Below the pieces are notes generated by a model that was given only the letters and a program-made list of their open reading frames with translations, did not search any database and was not told the DNA's origin. This document shows, in pieces, positions 12,510 through 17,266 of a stretch of DNA of 17,266 nt. Location: contig CANCBK010000034.1 in assembly GCA_947374315.1 (NCBI GenBank), forward strand, positions 1 to 17,266. Reading direction: 5' to 3'. This stretch comes from Burkholderiaceae bacterium. GTDB lineage: Bacteria > Pseudomonadota > Gammaproteobacteria > Burkholderiales > Burkholderiaceae. Position numbers and translations under genes: made by a program. Numbering within the stretch: position 1 is the first letter of the stretch; every line of letters starts with the position of its first letter.

Positions 12510-13520
12510 GTGAACCAAAATCTAAATCTCCCCTTCCCAATTAATGGCGTCGTCTTTGCTTGGGCCATGACTAGCTCAGGCAAAAATCATGAAATTCCCC
12601 TGTTTGAGATTGCCGAGGCACTAAACAATCCAGACATATCAATCTGGCTTCACCTCAATCTATCCAACTCCCAAGTTCAGCGTTGGCTTAAAAATACCAA
12701 CTTAGTGCCGGAGCGCGTTGTAGAAATGATTGATGAAGGGGTAACCCGAAGCCGACTAGAGAGAATTGAAAATCTAGATGACTGCTTACTCATGGTGATG
12801 AATGATTTTCATCAAGAGTTTGGAGAAAAGGATGGCGATTCAAGTCTGGGCACTTTATGGGCAATTCTCACGCCTCGACTGATGATATCCCTTAGAAATA
12901 ATCCGCTAAGAACAACGGATAAATTACGCTCAGATTTAAAAAATGGGCAATTAAACCCGTGTTCAGCCATTGAACTATTTCACGAGCTAATTGATTTACG
13001 CGCAGAGTATTTAAGAACTCTTCTGATGCGCCTATCCGAAACCATGGATGATTTAGAGGAGGTCTTACTTAAGGGCAAGGAATTGCCTGAGCATGAATAC
13101 CTAGGTCGAATACGCATTCAATGCAGTCGCCTACGTCGCCAGTTCTCACCTGAACTCATCGCCCTGCATCGCCTGCAAAAGCGTCTGCCTTACTGGTTTT
13201 CTGATGAGGATAAGTATTGATTGAATGATGACTTAGACCTACTCTCCTATTTGGTTCAGGAAATCTCCAACTTATATGACCGCGCTAAGGTGCTTCAAGA
13301 TGAACAGTCGGCACACGTTGCTGAATTTAATGCGCGCAATTTGCAGGTTTTGTCTGTGATGACTGTGATCTTCTTGCCTATGACCCTGCTAACCGGCATT
13401 ATGGGCATGAATATGGAAGACCTTCCGGGACTCAAGGAGTCCTTCTACATTGTGATGACCTTGATGGCTGGTGCTGGTGCTGCCGTATATATTGCGCTTA
13501 AAGTTAGAAAAATTATTTAA
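12510..13520 (+). pseudogene. ZntB/CorA-type divalent-cation transporter interrupted by an in-frame TGA
   Basis: The frame from GTG 12510 encodes 236 residues of the cytoplasmic N-terminal domain of a CorA-superfamily (ZntB-like) transporter, with VTRSRLERIENLDDCLL (about 78-94), SLRNNPLRTTDKLR and YWFSDEDKY. It stops at TGA 13218-13220. The same frame resumes at once with TTG 13221 and runs 99 residues through the long pore helix (RAKVLQDEQSAHVAEFNARN), two membrane segments and the family GMN motif (GIMGMN, ending at fragment residue 64). The joined product would be about 336 residues, close to the ~327 of E. coli ZntB. TGG to TGA (Trp) is the simplest explanation. Either the gene is a recent pseudogene, the base is a sequencing error, or translation restarts at the TTG to give two pieces. 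Both halves look well conserved, so any decay is recent. GTG is the best start visible; its ribosome site is weak. Confidence 0.75.
13218..13220 (+). other. In-frame TGA stop inside the ZntB-like gene
   Basis: The codon between TAT (Tyr236) and TTG is TGA. The reading frame before and after it is continuous with the transporter family, with no insertion or deletion needed. The next base is T. Confidence 0.85.
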
Positions 13521-13573
13521 CACCTCATTTTTTATAGAAGTCCTAGTAAAACTTCAAATGTATAAAAGGGTAT

Positions 13574-14050
13574 ATGGAATATTGGAACTTGTATGGTGAG
13601 ATGGTTATTCGCCTTCTTCTGGCACTATTGGCCGGAATAATTTTGGGCTTAAATCGTTGGTTGCACCACAAATCTGCGGGCATTCGAACCCACTCGCTCG
13701 TAGCGATTGGCTCGGCTACGGCCGTACTCTCGATAGGACACCTTGGCTCAACTGATGTTCAAGCCCTAAGTCACGTATTGCAGGGTCTGATCACTGGTTT
13801 AGGATTTTTGGGCGCAGGCGTGATTATTAGGGAGCGCAGTTCAAATCGAGTTCATGGTCTGACCACTTCAGCGAGCATCTGGTCTTGCGCCCTAATTGCT
13901 GCGGCATTCGGGGCTGGTGAGCTCATTCTAGGTGGTTTAGCGCTGACTGCAATCATTATTACCCTCATCATAGGGGGTCCACTAGAGCAGCTATTGAGCA
14001 GACTCACTGGGGTCAAGCGCGAATCAGAAATTTCCCCAGATTCAGACTAA
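13574..14050 (+). CDS. Short MgtC/SapB-like inner-membrane protein
   Basis: This 158-residue protein covers only the membrane half of the MgtC family. It has LLAGIILGLNRWLHHKSAGIRTH, corresponding to the family's GLERxxxxxxAGLRT block with Asn in place of Glu, then [15 protein letters not shown] and VHGLTTSASIWSCA. About four hydrophobic segments fill residues 8-135, and the soluble ACT-like C-terminal domain present in the protein at 5170-5886 is absent; a short charged tail follows instead. The ATG has AAAGG at 13565-13569. It lies 53 bases after the broken ZntB-like gene, so the two may have formed a divalent-cation transcript. The function is not established; a role in magnesium or phosphate stress is inferred from the family. 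Confidence 0.83.
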   Translation: MEYWNLYGEMVIRLLLALLAGIILGLNRWLHHKSAGIRTHSLVAIGSATAVLSIGHLGSTDVQALSHVLQGLITGLGFLGAGVIIRERSSNRVHGLTTSASIWSCALIAAAFGAGELILGGLALTAIIITLIIGGPLEQLLSRLTGVKRESEISPDSD

Positions 14051-14080
14051 AAACCGCATTTAAAGGCGAAAAAATCAGTT

Positions 14081-14098
14081 TTGTCATATTACTTTGCT
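14081..14098 (+). promoter_or_regulatory. Pho-box-like site upstream of the Lys/Asp-tailed small gene
   Basis: TTGTCAT ATTA CTTTGCT matches the half-site at 6 and 4 of 7 positions. It closely resembles the arsC-side box (TGTCAC ATTA CTTT). TCTGAT at 14103-14108 or 14112-14117 could be the -10. The gene starts 39 bases downstream. Confidence 0.45.
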
Positions 14099-14137
14099 AG
14101 CATCTGATCGTTCTGATTACTTTTACCTGGAAAACCC

Positions 14138-14362
14138 ATGAGCGATTACAAATATGAAGATGCTGTAAAACAGCTTCAAGAGTCCGGCGCCATTGGCTTA
14201 CAAGACTTTAAAAACCTGTCTTATGAAGATTTAAATGAACTTCTTGAGGAAATCAAGGTCTGGTGTCTCTATGCAAACGGTAAGCTAGATAAGCTCCCGA
14301 AAGAATCCAAAAAGAAAAGGGACAAGAAGGATAAGAAAGACAAGAAGGATAAAAAGGATTAA
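14138..14362 (+). CDS. 74-residue acidic/basic small protein with KKD-repeat tail
   Basis: I do not recognise this family. Residues 1-53 form an ordinary-looking, probably helical, mildly acidic domain (SDYKYEDAVKQLQESG, LSYEDLNELLEEIKVW) with one Cys. From about residue 54 the protein is almost only Lys and Asp (KLPKESKKKRD, then four KKD triplets), a disordered and strongly charged tail. Codon use is normal and TGG, TGT and CTC codons are present in the first part, so this is a real gene rather than low-complexity noise. The ribosome site is weak (CTGG about eight bases before the ATG). A Pho-box-like site lies 39 bases upstream. It converges with phoR 15 bases away. A Lys-rich tail could contact polyphosphate, nucleic acid or membrane; this is speculation. 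Confidence 0.7.
   Translation: MSDYKYEDAVKQLQESGAIGLQDFKNLSYEDLNELLEEIKVWCLYANGKLDKLPKESKKKRDKKDKKDKKDKKD
14321..14356 (+). repeat. Two 18-base tandem repeats encoding KKD triplets
   Basis: GACAAGAAGGATAAGAAA (14321-14338) is followed directly by GACAAGAAGGATAAAAAG (14339-14356), 16 of 18 bases identical, then GAT and the stop. Each unit is two 9-base Asp-Lys-Lys periods. Slippage here would lengthen or shorten the Lys/Asp tail in frame. Confidence 0.8.
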
Positions 14363-14377
14363 GTCAGCTCAGCATTC

Positions 14378-15676
14378 TTAAGCAACAACACGCTCCTTAG
14401 GGAAGCGTAAGGTGAAAGTACTCCCCTTGCCGGGAGTACTCTCAATAATCAATTGGGCTTGATGGCGATTAGCAATATGTTTGACGATTGCCAATCCAAG
14501 CCCAGTTCCCCCAGTATCCCTAGATCTACTTCTATCTACCCTATAGAAACGCTCAGTCAATCGCGAGAGGTGCTCTGAAGCGATTCCGGGGCCGGTATCA
14601 GTAACCGAAAACTCGCCCTCTCCACTCTCATTCAAGTGCCAATTGGCAGTAATTGAACCAATGTCTGGAGAATAGCGGATCGCATTGGAAACGAGATTAC
14701 CGAATGCCGAGAGAATCTCTCGCTCTTCGCCCATCAAATTACATGGGCTGGAAACCTCAAAATTAAAGGCATGATGCCCCTGAGAAAGCGCCTCAGCATC
14801 ATTCTTGAGCAAAGCCATTAGGGTTGGAATATTTACTACCTGCATCGGAGCCGGCAAAGTATTGGACTCAAGGTTTGCGAGAGTCAATAAGTCCTCAACC
14901 AAACTCTTCATACGCTGAGCCTGAGACATCATCATTTCAAAATATTGACTTTGTTGTGCCTTGTCCAAATCGAGTGATTGCATGGTTTCTAAAAACCCCA
15001 TCAATACAGTTATTGGGGTCCTCATTTCATGAGATACATTGGCCACGAAATCCCGACGCATGGCATCAGCTTTTTGCAAATCAGTGACGTCCTGAACAAG
15101 CAGGAGATGTCGCTTATCGCCAAACGGGAAAGCTTGCAACATGAGACTGAGGTTTGAGCCCCGCCCCATACGCTCAAGCAGCAATGGCTCCTCGAATTGA
15201 CGCTTATAAAGATATTGAACAAATTCTGGACGACGAATGAGAAAGTTGATTCTCTGCAGCGCATCACGTTTAAAGTTCAATCCGAAAAAATGTTCGGCAA
15301 TCGCATTGCACCATTCAATCTGATCTTGATCATCGAGCATGACAATGCCATTTGGCGATGCCTGAAACGCCTCAATAAAACGATCATGCTGCTTTTCAAT
15401 TGATAAAATTTGCTGTTTAAGATTGCGAACTAAACGCTGCAGACGAAAAAAAATCTCTTCCCAGTAACCGCTAGGCAAAGGCATAGATTCAACGGCATCG
15501 GCAACGGTATATTTTCGTAAACGAGCTAAATTTACATACGAATAAATAAGAGGGATTGCCAGAACACAAATTGCGGCCGCAATAGCTGAAAAAGGGCCTA
15601 GATTGGCTAATGCTAATGAAGCAGCAATAAATGCCAAGAAAATGAGCAGAGCAAAACGAGTGATAACGGATAACAT
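14378..15676 (-). CDS. phoR: Phosphate-sensing histidine kinase PhoR
   Basis: This 432-residue sensor kinase is partner of PhoB. Two hydrophobic segments close to the N-terminus (about 5-25 and 28-50) have almost no periplasmic loop between them, as in E. coli PhoR, which senses phosphate through PstSCAB-PhoU rather than directly. A PAS-type domain follows (about 95-200; SPNGIVMLDDQDQIEWCN). The HisKA box is FVANVSHEMRTPITVL with H216, the N box GNLVSNAIRYSP (326-337), G1 VTDTGPGI (358-365), F box RFYRVDRSRS and G2 GGTGLGLAIVKH (389-400). ATG 15676 has no strong ribosome site. It lies 61 bases after phoB in the pstB-phoU-phoB-phoR run. It converges with the small KKD gene, and no hairpin terminator is visible between them. 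Confidence 0.95.
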   Translation of the reverse strand: MLSVITRFALLIFLAFIAASLALANLGPFSAIAAAICVLAIPLIYSYVNLARLRKYTVADAVESMPLPSGYWEEIFFRLQRLVRNLKQQILSIEKQHDRFIEAFQASPNGIVMLDDQDQIEWCNAIAEHFFGLNFKRDALQRINFLIRRPEFVQYLYKRQFEEPLLLERMGRGSNLSLMLQAFPFGDKRHLLLVQDVTDLQKADAMRRDFVANVSHEMRTPITVLMGFLETMQSLDLDKAQQSQYFEMMMSQAQRMKSLVEDLLTLANLESNTLPAPMQVVNIPTLMALLKNDAEALSQGHHAFNFEVSSPCNLMGEEREILSAFGNLVSNAIRYSPDIGSITANWHLNESGEGEFSVTDTGPGIASEHLSRLTERFYRVDRSRSRDTGGTGLGLAIVKHIANRHQAQLIIESTPGKGSTFTLRFPKERVVA

Positions 15677-15737
15677 AAGACAATATTAGAGCATCCCGAC
15701 AATCGGAATAAAAAACCCGCTGGGAGCTACTATCTAC

Positions 15738-16454
15738 CTAGGTTTGAGTGGGTATTTTAGTAATACGGTAACCACTTCCACGCACCGTCTCAATATAGCG
15801 ATCGCAATCCGATGGGGCTAAAGCAGCCCTCAACCTCTTGATATGAACATCAACCGTACGCTCTTCAATATAGACCTCATTACCCCACACCTTATCGAGT
15901 AAATTTGCTCTTGAATGCACTCTTTCAGGGTTGGCCATCAAGAATTGAAGCAGCCGATACTCTGTTGGCCCCAATGAGACAGTTTGTGGATCCATGTTCG
16001 GCCATATAGCTGTCACACGATGCGAGAGAGGGTCGAGTCTTAATGGACCAACGGATAGTGGTCCAGTATCTTCAACTGGGGTTTGGCGGCGCAACAGCGC
16101 TTTGACGCGAGCGACCAACTCTTTTGGTGAAAATGGCTTAGTAACGTAATCATCGGCACCCGAGTCCAGGCCTAAAACCTTGTCAGACTCCTCGCTTTTA
16201 GCTGTGAGCATTAAGATTGGTAATGAACGAGTTCGATCATTGGCTCTGAGTTCGCGAGCAAACTGAACGCCTGATTTTCCTGGCAACATCCAGTCCAAAA
16301 TTAGCAGACTAGGCAGTTCATCTCGCATGATATTTAAGGCAATATCAGTTTGCATTGCCTTTACAACATCATATCCAGCATGAGTTAAATTGATCGCAAT
16401 CAGTTCTGCGATAGAAGGCTCATCTTCAACAATCAATATGCGGTGAGTCATCAT
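15738..16454 (-). CDS. phoB: Phosphate regulon response regulator PhoB
   Basis: This is a 238-residue OmpR/PhoB-class regulator. The receiver domain (4-121) has the acidic pair D11/E12, phosphoacceptor D54 in LILDWMLPG, T84 and K106. The C-terminal winged helix (about 130-235) shows GPTEYRLLQFLMANPERVHS and the recognition region RTVDVHIKRLRAAL. Phosphorylated PhoB binds Pho boxes made of CTGTCAY direct repeats, and several candidates lie elsewhere in this window. The gene starts with two consecutive ATG codons (16454 and 16451); GGAA upstream is better spaced for the second, so the true protein may be one residue shorter. It sits 20 bases after phoU. PhoB rather than another OmpR-type regulator is supported by the phoU and phoR neighbours. 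Confidence 0.96.
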   Translation of the reverse strand: MMTHRILIVEDEPSIAELIAINLTHAGYDVVKAMQTDIALNIMRDELPSLLILDWMLPGKSGVQFARELRANDRTRSLPILMLTAKSEESDKVLGLDSGADDYVTKPFSPKELVARVKALLRRQTPVEDTGPLSVGPLRLDPLSHRVTAIWPNMDPQTVSLGPTEYRLLQFLMANPERVHSRANLLDKVWGNEVYIEERTVDVHIKRLRAALAPSDCDRYIETVRGSGYRITKIPTQT

Positions 16455-16474
16455 GAGTTCCGTAGGGATGCTGA

Positions 16475-17182
16475 TTATTCTTTATTTGCCTCGCGCACTA
16501 AATCCTCATGCGGAATATGACGCACATCAGAACCTTTAGCAATATAGATTACAAATTCAGCAATATTTTTCGCATGATCGCCAATACGCTCAATCGCTTT
16601 AGCAATTGTCAACATATCCAAGCCAGTCGAAATAGTATGTGGATCTTCCATCATGTAGGAAATCAGCTTGCGCACAAAACCTCTGAACTCTTCATCAATT
16701 TGGCGATCTTCCTGCACGACATCTGCAGCGGCAATCGTATCTAAGCGAGCAAAGGCATCCAAGCTACGACGCAATAATGAAATCGCCATTTGACCCGACA
16801 AACGAATTTCAGCAACGTTAATATTGTGGGTTGCGCCAGACTCAATCAAACGCTTCGTTCTCTTGGCAACACGCTCTGCTTCATCACCTGCGCGCTCAAG
16901 ATTGGTAATTGCTTTAGAAACTGCCATTACCAAGCGGAGATCTCGCGCTGTCGGTTGGCGACGTGCAATTAATTCTGTACAGGCCAAATCGATCTGAATC
17001 TCTAGATCGTTAACCATCTTCTCATTTGCAATAACTACATTGCAAGTTTCAATATCCATTTGCGTAAATGCGCGCATCGCTGTTGAAATCTGTGATTCAA
17101 CAAGGCCGCCCATTTCTAACAAACGACTGGAAAGGGAATTTAAATCTGCATCAAATTGTGATGAAAGGTGTTTATCTGGCAT
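16475..17182 (-). CDS. phoU: Phosphate signalling regulator PhoU
   Basis: This 235-residue protein consists of two repeated three-helix PhoU domains. It bridges the PstSCAB transporter and PhoR and keeps PhoR in its phosphatase state when phosphate is plentiful. Family features include the first-domain stretch FDADLNSLSSRLLEMGGLVE, the metal-binding helix ending ERAGDEAERVAKR (domain 1) and its counterpart AIERIGDHAKNIAEFVIYI (domain 2), each with the E(R)xxD pattern. The frame extends upstream to a TTG at 17194, but GGAG at 17189-17192 lies six bases before ATG 17182 and overlaps that extension, so the ATG is the start. The gene is 12 bases after the pstB stop and 20 bases before phoB. Confidence 0.95.
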   Translation of the reverse strand: MPDKHLSSQFDADLNSLSSRLLEMGGLVESQISTAMRAFTQMDIETCNVVIANEKMVNDLEIQIDLACTELIARRQPTARDLRLVMAVSKAITNLERAGDEAERVAKRTKRLIESGATHNINVAEIRLSGQMAISLLRRSLDAFARLDTIAAADVVQEDRQIDEEFRGFVRKLISYMMEDPHTISTGLDMLTIAKAIERIGDHAKNIAEFVIYIAKGSDVRHIPHEDLVREANKE

Positions 17183-17188
17183 TTCTAT

Positions 17189-17192
17189 CTCC
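17189..17192 (-). promoter_or_regulatory. Ribosome binding site that fixes the phoU start
   Basis: Minus-strand GGAG is six bases before ATG 17182. It lies within the longer TTG-started frame, which argues that the TTG is not used. Confidence 0.7.
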
Positions 17193-17194
17193 AA

Positions 17195-17266
17195 TTAACC
17201 GAAACGACCGGTAATGTAATCTTCTGTTTCTTTACGCTTAGGCTTGATAAAGATTTCATCTGTCTT
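17195..17266 (-). CDS. pstB: Phosphate ABC transporter ATP-binding protein PstB, C-terminal end only
   Basis: Only the last 23 codons and the TAA are in the window. The residues end in KRKETEDYITGRFG, the usual PstB C-terminus, with an upstream TDEIFIKP strand. PstB powers high-affinity phosphate uptake through PstC/PstA. The stop is 12 bases before the phoU ATG, giving the standard pst-phoU order. The identification rests on this short but distinctive tail plus context. Confidence 0.88.
   Translation of the reverse strand, partial: KTDEIFIKPKRKETEDYITGRFG

Noticed and set aside
13218..13220. TGA as a selenocysteine codon in the ZntB-like gene.
   Set aside because: The family has no Cys or Sec at this place, no SECIS-like hairpin is obvious just downstream, and TGG to TGA is simpler.

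Overview
The window reads as chromosomal DNA of a betaproteobacterium, most likely a Polynucleobacter-like freshwater member of the Burkholderiaceae. This placement is inferred from moderate GC, dense packing with ATGA-type overlaps, the gene order pstB-phoU-phoB-phoR, and the flavour of the predicted proteins; no marker gene proves it. I see no rRNA, tRNA, CRISPR array, insertion sequence, phage gene or convincing rho-independent terminator.

Layout, left to right. (1) 2-3219, plus strand: a tight operon of a PlcP-type metallophosphoesterase (5' end cut by the window), a GT4 glycosyltransferase of the Agt/SQD2 type, diacylglycerol kinase DgkA, and an OlsB-like N-acyltransferase. (2) 3223-5886, minus strand: ppx (exopolyphosphatase), a small GDCCVxC zinc-finger-like protein and an MgtC/SapB membrane protein. 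(3) 6005-7951, plus: a Tat-exported PhoX-family phosphatase, converging on a DUF2252 protein (7976-9457, minus). (4) 9518-10222, minus: ArsC arsenate reductase and a small unknown gene, divergent from (5) 10393-12212, plus: an outer-membrane barrel protein overlapping a secreted metallophosphoesterase-like protein. (6) 12245-12337, minus: a possible 30-residue protein. (7) 12510-14050, plus: a ZntB/CorA-type transporter broken by an in-frame TGA, then a second, short MgtC-like protein. (8) 14138-14362, plus: a 74-residue protein with a Lys/Asp repeat tail. (9) 14378-17266, minus: phoR, phoB, phoU and the last codons of pstB.

The unifying theme is phosphate limitation. The PhoBR/PhoU/Pst core lies at the right edge. 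Around it lie genes for extracellular phosphoester hydrolysis (PhoX, the secreted phosphoesterase), polyphosphate breakdown (Ppx), arsenate detoxification (ArsC; arsenate enters through phosphate transporters) and replacement of phospholipids by phosphorus-free lipids (PlcP, glycosyltransferase, OlsB). Pho-box-like direct repeats (consensus CTGTCAY-N4-CTGTCAY) can be read by eye upstream of ppx, phoX, the arsC unit, the barrel/phosphoesterase unit, the 74-residue gene and, more weakly, olsB. The cluster therefore looks like a physically assembled Pho regulon. Its least described members are the barrel/phosphoesterase pair, the Lys/Asp-tailed small protein, the small gene next to arsC and the 30-codon ORF.
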